A DNA stretch of 64,000 nucleotides from Gammaproteobacteria bacterium (GTDB taxonomy: Bacteria; Pseudomonadota; Gammaproteobacteria; JADZEE01), in the NCBI GenBank assembly GCA_020850735.1, contig JADZEE010000096.1, positions 62,001 to 126,000 of the forward strand. Reading direction: 5' to 3'. The position numbers and the translations under genes were made by a program. How positions within the stretch are numbered: position 1 is the first letter of the stretch; each line of letters starts with the position of its first letter. The notes under the pieces were generated by a model. It saw only the letters and a program-made list of their open reading frames with translations, did not search any database and was not told where the DNA came from. This document shows, in pieces, positions 7,889 to 18,591 of the stretch.

Positions 7889-10282
7889 ATGCGGACTATG
7901 CGTCGGTCGAACGGTAGTATCTGGATCGTGCGGGCTGTACGCGGCACCGTGGTGTCGCTCGCCGCCGTGCTGGCGCTCACGCCGGGCGCATTCGCGCAGA
8001 CCGGCGATCGGGCCGCGAGTGCGACCGAGCTCGAAGAGATCGTCGTCACGGCGCGCAAACGCGAGGAGTCGCTGCAGGAGACCCCGCTGGCGGTCACCGC
8101 GTTCACGGCCACGGACTTGGAGGCACGCGGCCTGACCGATCTGATGCAGGTCGGTTCTTTCGCACCCAACGTGGTCATGGCGACGGGGCAGGGCGGCAGC
8201 GGTGGCGGCAGCAACGGGCAGGTCTACATCCGCGGCATCGGCCAGCTCGATTTCCTGTTCACGACCGATCCGGGCGTGGCCATCTACATCGACGGTGTCT
8301 ACCACGCGCGTTCGCTCGGCGCCGTGATGGATCTGCTCGATCTTGAGCGGGTGGAGATCCTGCGCGGCCCGCAGGGCACCCTGTTCGGGCGCAATACCGT
8401 GGGCGGTGCGATCAACGTGATCTCGGCCAAGCCGGCCGACGAGTTTGGCGGCTATGCCGAGGCGACCTATGGCCGCTACGACCGCACGGACTTTCGCGGC
8501 AGCGTGAATCTCCCGCTGGTCGACGATCAGTTGCTTGGCAAGGTGTCGCTGTCCTACAAGAACCGCGACGGCTACGGTGACAGGCTCGACTTCACGAGCG
8601 GCGCCAAGCTCGACGAGACTGGCGACCAGAATCAGTTGGCGATGCGCGGCGCGCTGCGCTGGCTGATTTCCGAGAAACTGACCGCCGATCTGATTCTGGA
8701 CTACTCGCGCGTGCGCGAACAGTCCGTACCAACGACACTGCTGCAGTTCGACGACACCGGAGCTTTCGGCGGTGTTCCCATTCTGCTGTGGAACGCGCTG
8801 ATCGGGTTCCCGAGCGGCACGCCGATGAGTTCGGCGTTCATTACCGGTGACGAGGATACGACCTTCGGTACTGGCCCCAACCACAACAATCTAGACGTAT
8901 GGGGCGCGAACCTGACCCTGGAGTGGGATCTGGGCGGGGCGACGGCCAAGTCAATTAGCGCCTATCGCGATATGAACGGCAGCTTCGGCCGCGATGGCGA
9001 TGGCTCGCCGCTGCCGATTGTGCACACCGATCAGGATCAGGACGGTCGCCAGTTCAGCCAGGAGCTGCAGCTGTTCGGCACCAGCGCAGGCGACCGCCTG
9101 GACTGGGTGCTGGGTCTGTACTACTTCGACGAATTCGGGCGCGACCACAACAACGTGGTACTCGCTTCCGGCCTGTTCGGCGCGCTCGAGGCCCTGCCCG
9201 TACAGCTCACCGGTGCGCCGTGCGCGCCGCCATTCCTCGCGCCCGGCTGCCCGGGTAACCCGATTAACCCGCTGCTCGACCTGGACTTCGACATCTTCAA
9301 CGAGATCAATATCACGAGCATCGCCGGTTTCGGTCAGGCGACCGCGCACTTCACCGATCGGCTGAGCCTGACCGGCGGCCTGCGCTACAGCTACGAAAAG
9401 AAGGAGTACTTCCTGGAGCACCGGCGCATCGCCAGTAACACCTTCATCGTGCCGGCGACGGAGGTCGATGCGAGCTGGAACGAACTTACGCCGCTGGTCA
9501 GCATCCAGTATCAGTGGACCAAGGACTTCATGACCTACTTCACCTACTCCGAGGGTTTCAAGAGTGGTGGTTTCAACGGCCGGCCGACGGTTGCCGCCGC
9601 GGTCGAGTCTTACGATCCGGAATTCCTGGACAGCTACGAATTCGGGATGAAGTCCGAGTGGTTTGGCCGGCGCCTGCGGCTGAACGCGGCGGCCTTTTTT
9701 TACAACTACAAGGACCTGCAGTTCACGGCAGTAAGCGCCGATCCGGCGAGCGGCAGCCTGCTGCTGGTGGTGGACAACGCCGGTGAAGCGGACGTCAAAG
9801 GCTTCGAGATCGAGCTGCTGGCACAACCGATCGAGGGACTGGAGGTGAACGCCGCAACAGGCTACACGGATTTCGTGATCACCTCCCTGGATCCGGGTGT
9901 GACGGAAGTGACGCTCGATTCGGAGATGATCCGCACACCCGAGTGGACCGCCAGCGCCGGCATCCAGTACACGTGGCCTTGGCAGGAATACGGCGTGTTC
10001 CGCCTGCGCGGCGACTGGACCTACGAGAGCCGCAGCTATACGGACATCCAGAACACGCCCTCCCTCGCGCGCGACGCCCACAGTATCTTCGGTGCCCGCC
10101 TTACCTGGGCGCTGCCGGCCACCCCGCTAGGCGGGCAGTGGGAGCTGGCGGCATTCGGCACCAACCTCACTGATGAGCGCGTGATCGTCAGCGGTATCTC
10201 CGCGCTCGATTCCTTCGGCACCGCTGAGGGTTTCTACAACCGCCCCCGCGAGTGGGGGGTGCAACTGCGCATGACCTTCTGA
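7889..10282 (+). CDS. TonB-dependent outer-membrane receptor
   Basis: This is an outer-membrane beta-barrel of about 797 residues for energised uptake of a large or scarce substrate. It has a signal peptide ending near LTPGAFAQ, a TonB box region (ELEEIVVTARKR), a plug domain (VYIRGIGQLD, RVEILRGPQGTLFGRNTVGGAIN) and a barrel ending in aromatic phenylalanine (LRMTF), as is typical. ATG 7889 is preferred because GTGGGGGA lies about seven bases upstream. An in-frame ATG at 7883 and a longer form from 7829 are possible. The plug sequence is of the type common in sphingomonad and Steroidobacter-like receptors. No siderophore or sugar genes lie beside it, so the substrate is unknown. Confidence 0.93.
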   Translation: MRTMRRSNGSIWIVRAVRGTVVSLAAVLALTPGAFAQTGDRAASATELEEIVVTARKREESLQETPLAVTAFTATDLEARGLTDLMQVGSFAPNVVMATGQGGSGGGSNGQVYIRGIGQLDFLFTTDPGVAIYIDGVYHARSLGAVMDLLDLERVEILRGPQGTLFGRNTVGGAINVISAKPADEFGGYAEATYGRYDRTDFRGSVNLPLVDDQLLGKVSLSYKNRDGYGDRLDFTSGAKLDETGDQNQLAMRGALRWLISEKLTADLILDYSRVREQSVPTTLLQFDDTGAFGGVPILLWNALIGFPSGTPMSSAFITGDEDTTFGTGPNHNNLDVWGANLTLEWDLGGATAKSISAYRDMNGSFGRDGDGSPLPIVHTDQDQDGRQFSQELQLFGTSAGDRLDWVLGLYYFDEFGRDHNNVVLASGLFGALEALPVQLTGAPCAPPFLAPGCPGNPINPLLDLDFDIFNEINITSIAGFGQATAHFTDRLSLTGGLRYSYEKKEYFLEHRRIASNTFIVPATEVDASWNELTPLVSIQYQWTKDFMTYFTYSEGFKSGGFNGRPTVAAAVESYDPEFLDSYEFGMKSEWFGRRLRLNAAAFFYNYKDLQFTAVSADPASGSLLLVVDNAGEADVKGFEIELLAQPIEGLEVNAATGYTDFVITSLDPGVTEVTLDSEMIRTPEWTASAGIQYTWPWQEYGVFRLRGDWTYESRSYTDIQNTPSLARDAHSIFGARLTWALPATPLGGQWELAAFGTNLTDERVIVSGISALDSFGTAEGFYNRPREWGVQLRMTF

Positions 10283-10391
10283 GATCGCGCGGCCGCGCCG
10301 GCTTCCGGCGCACGTTCCCAGTTTCGGCCCGGGTCGCGGCCACTGCAGGCTGCGATCGCCGCAACGTAAGGCAGGGTGATACTCAGCCCGT

Positions 10392-10490
10392 GGGGCTGGT
10401 CGATGCGCGCGAGCCCCGGTACGCGGGTCGACCGCGTGCTGGTCGGCGAGAACCGTTACCTGCGTGGACGGTTCACGGGCGAGGTCACGA
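10392..10490 (+). pseudogene. Decayed recD-like fragment
   Basis: About 100 bases align with recD bases 856-955. The first 16 aligned bases after TG (GGGCTGGTCGATGCGC) are identical, followed by shared blocks GAGCCC, GGTACGCGGG and TCGGCGAGAAC. A one-base insertion after GGTCGACCG breaks the frame. The translation before it (GLVDAREPRYAGRP) matches RecD GLVDAHEPWYAGRP. Similarity fades on both sides and no other recD part is seen. It lies 45 bases before copy B of the 54-bp repeat. Confidence 0.75.
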
Positions 10491-10534
10491 GACGGATAGT
10501 CCGAGCCTGCCAGTACGTGCTCGATACGTCGGCC

Positions 10535-10588
10535 CATCCCGGCCGCGTCGTAACCGTCGCGTCGCAATAACTTGCCCGGAAGACCTTG
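10535..10588. repeat. 54-bp direct repeat, copy B
   Basis: This copy is identical to 6355-6408 and has the same orientation. Flanks diverge at once on both sides. It lies in a 478-base stretch (10283-10760) that has no intact gene and otherwise holds only the recD-like fragment. On the minus strand it could encode LPGKLLRRDGYDAAGM, but no complete gene is supported. Confidence 0.9.
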
Positions 10589-10760
10589 AGTCCGCACTGG
10601 CAGACCTGCGCAGGCGCGAACCCGGGCAAGGATCGACAGGTCCGTCGCGGACGTCCGCTCGTCGAGTCCGTCAGGCTAAGATGCTGTACGAATTCGCCGG
10701 CATGCGATCATGCTGACGCCGTCCACGCCAGTTGCCGTCTCCAGACCCGAGGAAGCCGCC

Positions 10761-11333
10761 ATGATGAGACTCAAGTCCCTGCCCGAGGATGCCAAGGTCT
10801 ACGAGGTGTTCGCGCGCCGGCCCGGGCTGTTCGAGCCGTTCACGGCGTTCTGCGAGCAGATCATGCGTGGCCCGTCGCCGCTGTCCGCCGGCGAGCGCGA
10901 GCTGCTCGGCGCCTACGTGTCGGGACTCAACAGCTGCCCCTACTGTCACGACGTGCACAACGAGGCGGTCAAGGCCTACGGCATCGACGCGGCGCTGACG
11001 CGCCAGCTCCGTGACGATCTCGCCGCCGCGCCCGTCGACGCCCGGCTCAAGCCGCTGTTCGCGCTCGCGCGCAAGATGACCGAGGGCGCCTGGCGGGTCA
11101 CGGACGCCGATTTCGAGGCGGCGCGTGCCGCCGGCTGGGACGAGGAGGGCATCCACGATGCGGTCGTCATTACCTGTCTGTTCAATTTCATGAACCGTCT
11201 GGTGTCGACCCTGGGCATCGAGGCCGACGAGGACTACCTGGCGCTGGCCGGACCCCGCATCCGCGACGAAGGTTACGGCGCGAGCCTCACGGCGAAGATG
11301 CGCACGGCACAGCCTGCCGGCGCGGGTGACTGA
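10761..11333 (+). CDS. AhpD-like carboxymuconolactone decarboxylase family protein
   Basis: This 190-residue alkylhydroperoxidase-like protein has the redox motif CPYCHDVH (Cys59, Cys62), as in the peroxidase-related branch of the AhpD/CMD family. Family members reduce peroxides or act as thiol-dependent reductases in the cytoplasm. The region after the motif (LARKMTEGAWRVTDADFEAA) matches the helical bundle of these proteins. ATG 10761 is preferred because CGAGGAAG lies six bases upstream. A longer form from 10710 has no such site. No AhpC, the usual partner, is nearby. Confidence 0.88.
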   Translation: MMRLKSLPEDAKVYEVFARRPGLFEPFTAFCEQIMRGPSPLSAGERELLGAYVSGLNSCPYCHDVHNEAVKAYGIDAALTRQLRDDLAAAPVDARLKPLFALARKMTEGAWRVTDADFEAARAAGWDEEGIHDAVVITCLFNFMNRLVSTLGIEADEDYLALAGPRIRDEGYGASLTAKMRTAQPAGAGD

Positions 11334-12049
11334 CTGTCGTGGCCGCGCTACGCGTACCGGACGGGCACCGGGCTGCGGTCTCTTGCGGCACCGCCAGGGT
11401 GTGCCGGAGCGCGATGCCGGAACCGGCGAGCCGGCCTTCGACGCGGTGAATGACGCGCAGATGTATCGACGGCCGGGCTGTGCCATCGCCCACCGCGTCG
11501 CCGTGGGCGAGTGGCGCGGGCACGAGCCGTTGACGTCGCAGACTGCGCCCTCCGGCAATGTCGCCAGTTTCGCAAAGGCGGGGAACCGTTGGCACAACGT
11601 CGCCCGGATCGCGATCGCAGGCGGGCGGTCCATCGGTATCCTCCTGTAGCGGCGCGTTCGGCGACCCGACCACAGCCGAGGCGATGGCCCGTTTCAATTC
11701 CTGCAGCAGCAGCATGAGGTGCAGCTCCCGAGTGTACCCGGCAACCATCATGGGTTCCCGGCCAAGTCCGGCCGGCTGCCGGGTAAACACCTGTCGACTG
11801 GCCGCGCCACTCCAATGGCGCGCCTCTTTTCGTGCCTTGCGCACATCAATCTCGCCAGCCCCATGACCAGCAACGAAGCGGGGGGCAGGTTTCGGGTCCG
11901 CCAATACATCGCCATCCCGAACAAGCCACGCGGAATATTGTGGAGAAACCATCATTACCGGCATCTTGCGCTCCATCGTCAAATCTGAACGCGAACGGCC
12001 CCGGCCGATCCACGAAGCGCTGGACAGTGCCTGATCAGGACGGTCTGCG
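11334..12049. other. Stretch with no assignable gene
   Basis: Open frames exist on both strands but none looks like a known protein or shows steady codon use. The only translation signal of note is a minus-strand AGGAGG six bases before an ATG at 11633. The frame that follows soon runs antisense into the AhpD-like gene. From about 11870 onward the base composition is less GC-rich. The stretch may hold gene remnants. Confidence 0.5.
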
Positions 12050-12445
12050 ATGGGCAGATGGCCGCCGGGCAATGGCGACCCCTTCCCGGTAAAAGCAACC
12101 ATCGACCGCATGATCTCCATCATCGAAGCGCAAGGCCGGCATCTTTTTGCCCGCGTCGACCATGCCGGACACGCCCCCAAGAAAGGGCTGGAACTGCCAC
12201 CCGCCGAGCTGATCCTGTTGGGAAATCCTGCAATAAGAACACGGCTGATGCAGGAGCATCAGGTGGCGGCCGTCGACCTGCCGATGAAGGTGCTGGTGTG
12301 GCAGGATGAACACGGACATGTCAGGATCGCCCACAACAGCATGGTGTGGCTCAAGCGGCGTCTAAGGTTGACCGATGAAGCGACCTTGCGGACCATTGAT
12401 GAGATCCTCGCAAGAGTATGCGCCGGCGTCCGGACGCGTCCGTGA
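12050..12445 (+). CDS. DUF302 domain protein
   Basis: This 131-residue protein has the DUF302 pattern: IDRMISIIEAQGRHLFARVD, HAGHAPKKGLELPPAELILL, GNPAIRTRLMQEHQVAAVDLP and VLVWQDEHG. The function of this small cytoplasmic fold is unproven. Some homologues are linked to copper or redox stress. The start is uncertain, since no strong ribosome-binding site is seen and the first ten residues do not look like the family. Base composition is lower in GC than the flanking core genes, as in the next gene, suggesting recent arrival of the pair. Confidence 0.75.
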   Translation: MGRWPPGNGDPFPVKATIDRMISIIEAQGRHLFARVDHAGHAPKKGLELPPAELILLGNPAIRTRLMQEHQVAAVDLPMKVLVWQDEHGHVRIAHNSMVWLKRRLRLTDEATLRTIDEILARVCAGVRTRP

Positions 12446-12516
12446 GCGTGATTGGCGTGGTTCATCAGGTGAAACCAGCGGGGGTGTGGAAAGTCAGTGC
12501 CTGTTCCGATCTGTTC

Positions 12517-13314
12517 ATGCTGATCTATGACGCGAAGAGCCCGGCGCCACGCTGCTTGCGGATGTTTCTGCTGGAAAAGCAGTTGTTGCTGCCGGCGGTG
12601 ACGGTCGATGTATTTACCGGTGAAAATCGCCAGCCTGCATTTCTCGCCATCGACCCGGCGGGGCAGATGCCGGCGCTGCGTTGCGATGATGGCAGCACAC
12701 TCGGCGAAGCGGTAGCGATTGCCGAGTACCTGGAAGAGTTGCATCCTTCACCGGCGCTGATCGGCAGCACCCCGGAGCAGCGCGCGCGGACGCGGCAGTG
12801 GTGGCGTCGCGTGGAGCTCAATGTCACCGAGTTCATTCACAACGCCTATCACTATGACGAAGGGCTGTCGCGGTTCGAGTCGCGCATTCCGGTGTTGCCG
12901 GACGCGGCGGCCGGGTTGAAAGCCATTGCGCGGGATCGCCTGCGTTGGCTGGATGGCATGTTTGGCGCCGGTCCGTATCTGTGCGGCGAGCGGTTCAGTG
13001 CGGCCGATATCTGGCTGTATGTATGGCTGGACTTTGCGCTGGCGGTAAATCAGCCGTTTGACCGTACTTTGCGGCACATCGAGCCGTGGTTCGTACGCGT
13101 GGCGGCGCGGCCCAGCGCTGCACACAGCCGCCAACTGCTGCGCTGCATGCGCTTGCTGGGCTCGACAGGCCGCTTGGCGCGCCGCGCGACGTGGTGGAAA
13201 ACCCCGAGCAGGTGTTGCGGGCCCACGAGCGGGCGGGCATCAACCTCGACGCGCTCGCAACGAAGGTGCAGTCCGACGGGGCGGCGTCGTTCGTCGCCTC
13301 GTGGCAGGAATTGA
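12517..13314 (+). CDS. Glutathione S-transferase, C terminus altered by a junction
   Basis: This is a GST-type protein. The thioredoxin-like N-terminal domain (LIYDAKSPAPRCLRMFLLEK, GQMPALRCDDGSTLGEAVAI) is followed by the helical domain (ERFSAADIWLYVWLDFAL, IEPWFVRVAARPSAAHS). A normal GST would stop close to base 13150, after about 211 residues. Instead the frame runs on for about 55 arginine- and serine-rich residues across the transaldolase remnant in another frame. The native stop was therefore probably lost in a deletion or insertion. ATG 12517 is chosen because MLIYD begins the domain. An upstream ATG at 12418 would add 33 unlikely residues. Confidence 0.75.
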   Translation: MLIYDAKSPAPRCLRMFLLEKQLLLPAVTVDVFTGENRQPAFLAIDPAGQMPALRCDDGSTLGEAVAIAEYLEELHPSPALIGSTPEQRARTRQWWRRVELNVTEFIHNAYHYDEGLSRFESRIPVLPDAAAGLKAIARDRLRWLDGMFGAGPYLCGERFSAADIWLYVWLDFALAVNQPFDRTLRHIEPWFVRVAARPSAAHSRQLLRCMRLLGSTGRLARRATWWKTPSRCCGPTSGRASTSTRSQRRCSPTGRRRSSPRGRN

Positions 13315-13358
13315 TGACCGTGATCGCCACCAAGAGCAAATCGCTCGCGACGTGGTGA
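13161..13358 (+). pseudogene. Transaldolase 3' remnant
   Basis: In a different frame from the GST, 65 residues (LDRPLGAPRDVVENPEQVL, RAHERAGINLDALATKVQSD, ASWQELMTVIA) read like the C terminus of a transaldolase of the type ending in ASWxEL. The other four fifths of the gene, including the Schiff-base lysine, are missing. It sits directly before the glucokinase-like gene, and its stop overlaps or abuts possible GTG starts at 13352 and 13355. A transaldolase is a natural first member of this pentose-phosphate operon, so this is probably a truncated native gene. Confidence 0.65.
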
Positions 13359-13363
13359 GCTCG

Positions 13364-14142
13364 ATGAGCGCGAAGGACGGCATGCCGGTTCTGGTGATCG
13401 ACGTCGGTGGCAGCCACGTGAAGATTCTGGCCAGTGGCCAGACCGAAGCGCGCGAGTTCGAATCCGGCCCTACGATGACGGCGGCGCAGATGGTCGAGGG
13501 TGTGAAGAGGCTCGCCGCGGACTGGCCCTACGAGGCGGTGGCGATCGGTTATCCCGGCGTCGTGATGCACGACCAGCCGGTGACCGAACCGCACAACCTG
13601 GCGTCCGGCTGGATCGCCTTCGATTACCCCGGGGCTTTCGGCTGTCCGGTGAAAATCATCAACGACGCTGCGATGCAGGCGCTCGGCAGCTTCCGGCAGG
13701 GCAAGCTGCTGTTCCTGGGACTCGGCACCGGCCTCGGAACGACGCTCGTCGTGGATGGCGTAGTGGTGCCGATGGAACTAGCACATCTGCCTTATCGCAA
13801 GCGCAGCTTCGAGGACTATGTGGGTGAACGCGCGCTTAAGCGCGACGGCAAGAAGAAGTGGAGCAAGCGCGTTGCCGACGTCGTCGGGCGCCTCAAGGCA
13901 GCGTTCGCGCCGGACGACGTGGTGATCGGCGGCGGCAACGTGCGCCATCTGAAGGAGCTGCCCGAAGGCTGCCGCGCCGGCGACAACGCAAACGCGTTCG
14001 CAGGTGGGTTCAGGCTGTGGGCCTCGGTGCCGCGCGCCGCGCGCGGATCGGCGTCGAACAAGGCGACGGAGAACGCGCCCAGGAAGGTGTCCGGGAAGGC
14101 GCTGCAGCGGCGCCGCAGCGCAAGAACCAAGGCGCCTGGCGC

Positions 14143-14146
<4 letters not shown>
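13364..14146 (+). CDS. ROK-family kinase, polyphosphate glucokinase-like
   Basis: This 260-residue sugar kinase probably phosphorylates glucose to glucose 6-phosphate. The phosphate-1 motif [12 protein letters not shown], the sugar-binding region [20 protein letters not shown], the phosphate-2 motif [15 protein letters not shown] and [20 protein letters not shown] match the ROK/polyphosphate glucokinase branch. Whether ATP or polyphosphate is the donor cannot be told. The last 38 residues are a basic tail beyond the family end (GGFRLW). ATG 13364 is used; GTG 13355 is an alternative. The stop overlaps the pgi start (GTGA). Confidence 0.85.
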
Positions 14147-15795
<1,649 letters not shown>

Positions 15796-15837
15796 AGCCA
15801 CGCATCTCAACTCCCGCTACCAACAAGGATCCCAGCT

Positions 15838-16854
15838 ATGCAACTCGCAATGATCGGCCTTGGCCGCATGGGGGCGAACATGGTGCGGCGGCTGCTGCAC
15901 GACGGGCATGAATGCGTGGTGCACGATCGCTCGCCCGACACGGTGCAGGCACTCGCCGCTGAAGGGGCGGTCGGCGCCGCGTCGCTCGCCGAACTCGCCG
16001 GCAAGCTCGCGACGCCGCGTGCAGTGTGGCTGATGGTCCCGGCAGCGGCGGTCGACGCCGCGATCGCCGAACTTGCGCCGCTACTCACGGCGGGCGACGC
16101 GATCATCGACGGCGGCAATTCGTACTACGTGGACGACATCCGGCGTGCGAAAGTGCTCTCGGCGCAGGGCATCGACTATGTCGACGTCGGCACGAGCGGC
16201 GGCGTGTGGGGGCGCGAGCGCGGCTACTGCATGATGATCGGCGGGCCCGCGGTGACGGTGCAGCGGCTCGATCCGGTCTTCAAGACACTCGCGCCGGGGA
16301 TCGGCTCGATCGAGCGCACGCCGGGGTGCGCGGCGGGCGGTACCTCCGAGGAGGGCTATCTGCACTGCGGCGCGAGCGGCGCCGGTCACTTCGTGAAGAT
16401 GGTCCACAACGGCATCGAGTACGGCCTGATGGCGGCCTATGCCGAGGGGCTGTCGATCCTGAAGGCGGCCAATATCGGCAAGGCGCAGCATGCGCAGGAC
16501 GCCGAGACGACACCGCTGCGCGACCCCGAGCACTACCAGTACGACATCGATCTGCCGGCTGTCGCCGAGGTCTGGCGGCGCGGCAGTGTGATCTCGTCCT
16601 GGCTGCTGGACCTGACGGCTGCGGCTCTCGTCGCCGACCCGGCGCTCGGCCGCTTCGCCGGTCGCGTGTCGGATTCGGGCGAGGGGCGCTGGACGATCAA
16701 GGCGGCAATCGACGCGGCGGTGCCGGCGCCGGTGCTGACGACTGCGCTCTACGAACGCTTCGCGTCGCGCGGCGAGGCCGAGTTCCAGAATCGGCTCCTG
16801 TCGGCGATGCGTTTCGCGTTCGGCGGCCACCTCGAAAAATCCGGCGGCGAGTGA
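15838..16854 (+). CDS. gnd: 6-phosphogluconate dehydrogenase, decarboxylating (short form)
   Basis: This 338-residue enzyme converts 6-phosphogluconate to ribulose 5-phosphate and CO2. The N-terminal Rossmann motif is [20 protein letters not shown]. The active-site region [20 protein letters not shown] carries the catalytic lysine, and [10 protein letters not shown] and [10 protein letters not shown] are family blocks. The length marks the short (GndA/YqeC-like) class rather than the 470-residue class, a form often NAD-preferring. It lies 42 bases after pgi and 16 bases before zwf. Confidence 0.95.
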   Translation: MQLAMIGLGRMGANMVRRLLHDGHECVVHDRSPDTVQALAAEGAVGAASLAELAGKLATPRAVWLMVPAAAVDAAIAELAPLLTAGDAIIDGGNSYYVDDIRRAKVLSAQGIDYVDVGTSGGVWGRERGYCMMIGGPAVTVQRLDPVFKTLAPGIGSIERTPGCAAGGTSEEGYLHCGASGAGHFVKMVHNGIEYGLMAAYAEGLSILKAANIGKAQHAQDAETTPLRDPEHYQYDIDLPAVAEVWRRGSVISSWLLDLTAAALVADPALGRFAGRVSDSGEGRWTIKAAIDAAVPAPVLTTALYERFASRGEAEFQNRLLSAMRFAFGGHLEKSGGE

Positions 16855-16870
16855 TGAGGGGTACGACGCG

Positions 16871-18250
16871 ATGACCCGGCCGCCGGACCTGCCCGCCGAC
16901 GCGCTGGTCTTCTTCGGCGCGACCGGCGACCTCGCATACAAGAAGATCTTCCCGTCGCTGCAGGCGATGATCAAGCGAGGCCACTTCGATGTGCCGGTGA
17001 TAGGCGTCGCCAAGGCGGGCTGGACACTCGCGCAGCTGCGCGAGCGCGCCCGCGACAGCTTAAAGATGCACGGTGGTCTCGACGCACGCGCATTCGAAAA
17101 GCTCGTCGGCCTGCTGCGCTACGTCGACGGCGACTATGCCGATGCGTCGACCTTCGCCGCGCTGCGCGAGCAGCTCGCGGACGCCCGGCGGCCGGCGCAC
17201 TACATGGCGATTCCGCCGACGCTGTTTGCCGCCGTCGTCGAGCAGCTCGCCGCCGCCGGTTGCACCGACGGCGCACGCATCATCGTCGAGAAGCCCTTCG
17301 GCCGCGACCTCGCGTCGGCGCTCGCGCTCAACCGCGTGCTGCTCAAGAGCTTCGACGAGGCGCATATCTTTCGCATCGACCACTACCTCGGCAAGAACCC
17401 CGTGCACAACTTGCTGCACTTCCGGTTCGCGAACAGTTTTCTCGAGCCGTTCTGGAACCGCGACCACGTCGAGAGCGTGCAGATCACGATGGCCGAAGCG
17501 TTCGGTGTGCAAGGCCGGGGTGCGTTCTACGACGCCAACGGTACGACGCGCGACGTGGTGCAAAACCACCTCTTCCAGTTGTTGACGAACTTGACGATGG
17601 AGCCACCGGTGCGCGCCGACAGCGAGTCGATCCGCGAGGAAAAGGTCAAGGTGCTCAAGGCGATTCAATCCGCCGGCGCGGAAGACATCGTTCGCGCCCA
17701 GTTCGTCGGCTACCTGCGCGAGCCGGGTGTCGCCCAAGGGTCGAAGACCGAGACCTTTGCCGCGCTGCGGCTGCGCATCGACTCCTGGCGCTGGCAGGGG
17801 GTTCCGTTCTGCATACGCGCCGGCAAGAACCTGCCGGTGACATGCACCGAGGTGCTCGTGCGGTTGCGCCGCGCGCCCTCGGTCTATTCGCAGCACAACA
17901 TGACGCCGAACCACGCGCGCTTTCGCATCAGCCCCGAGATCGTGATCGCGATCGGCATGAACGTGCTCTCGCCGCAGGACGAGACCGTGAGCCTGCCCGA
18001 AGAGATGACGGCCAGCCGCCACCCGGGTGCGCAGGAGATGGATGCCTACGAGCGCGTGCTCGGCGATGCGATGCGCGGCGACGCGACGCTCTTTGCGCGT
18101 GAGGATTACGTCGAGGAGGCGTGGCGGATCGTCGATCCGGCACTCAAGGCGGACACGCCGGTGTATTTGTACCAGCCGGGCACCTGGGGACCTGGGGAGG
18201 TCGAGAGCGTCTCGCCGCCCGGCGGCTGGCACGACCCGCGGATCGATTGA
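16871..18250 (+). CDS. zwf: Glucose-6-phosphate 1-dehydrogenase
   Basis: This 459-residue enzyme oxidises glucose 6-phosphate to 6-phosphogluconolactone, the entry step of the oxidative pentose phosphate pathway. The coenzyme loop is [17 protein letters not shown]. The active-site signature reads [15 protein letters not shown], with catalytic histidine present but asparagine where most family members have glutamate after [13 protein letters not shown] and [12 protein letters not shown] are further family blocks. No 6-phosphogluconolactonase is found in the window. It is the fourth intact gene of the operon. Confidence 0.95.
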   Translation: MTRPPDLPADALVFFGATGDLAYKKIFPSLQAMIKRGHFDVPVIGVAKAGWTLAQLRERARDSLKMHGGLDARAFEKLVGLLRYVDGDYADASTFAALREQLADARRPAHYMAIPPTLFAAVVEQLAAAGCTDGARIIVEKPFGRDLASALALNRVLLKSFDEAHIFRIDHYLGKNPVHNLLHFRFANSFLEPFWNRDHVESVQITMAEAFGVQGRGAFYDANGTTRDVVQNHLFQLLTNLTMEPPVRADSESIREEKVKVLKAIQSAGAEDIVRAQFVGYLREPGVAQGSKTETFAALRLRIDSWRWQGVPFCIRAGKNLPVTCTEVLVRLRRAPSVYSQHNMTPNHARFRISPEIVIAIGMNVLSPQDETVSLPEEMTASRHPGAQEMDAYERVLGDAMRGDATLFAREDYVEEAWRIVDPALKADTPVYLYQPGTWGPGEVESVSPPGGWHDPRID

Positions 18251-18591
18251 ATCTACTTCCGGCAGTTGACGGCATCATTGCGCTGGTCAAACCGCATGAA
18301 CATCGAGCTTCGAGCCCACGGGCACTCGCACCGGTTGGGTGAGCGCGCTACGCACCCGATCGAACGGTGCTGCGCCACGCTCGCTGCGTTGCTCCTCCTC
18401 GCGGGCAAGAGCCTGCCGAGCCGCCCCAAGGGTGAATGCCGCAGCGCGCGGCGCGACGGGTCACGTGCTCGCTCGCCGCGCTGTCGCGCCTTGCCGGCGC
18501 GGCGCTTGATCGGGCTTTCGCCCCCACCCGGGTCGTCGGCCGGGCGCCGGCATGCATTTGCCGGCCACTGCGCGCGCAAGAGGACCGGTTC
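18251..18591. other. Gap between zwf and the glucosidase
   Basis: These 341 bases hold no recognisable gene. An in-frame ATG at 18436 would extend the glucosidase by 52 arginine- and alanine-rich residues that look non-coding. No clear terminator or promoter was seen, so the glucosidase could be co-transcribed with zwf. Confidence 0.5.

Noticed and set aside
10671..11633. Minus-strand frame with a strong AGGAGG site at 11633
   Set aside because: After about 100 residues it lies antisense to the AhpD-like gene and no family is recognisable. The ribosome-site match may be chance. It is kept as a remark in the gap entry only.
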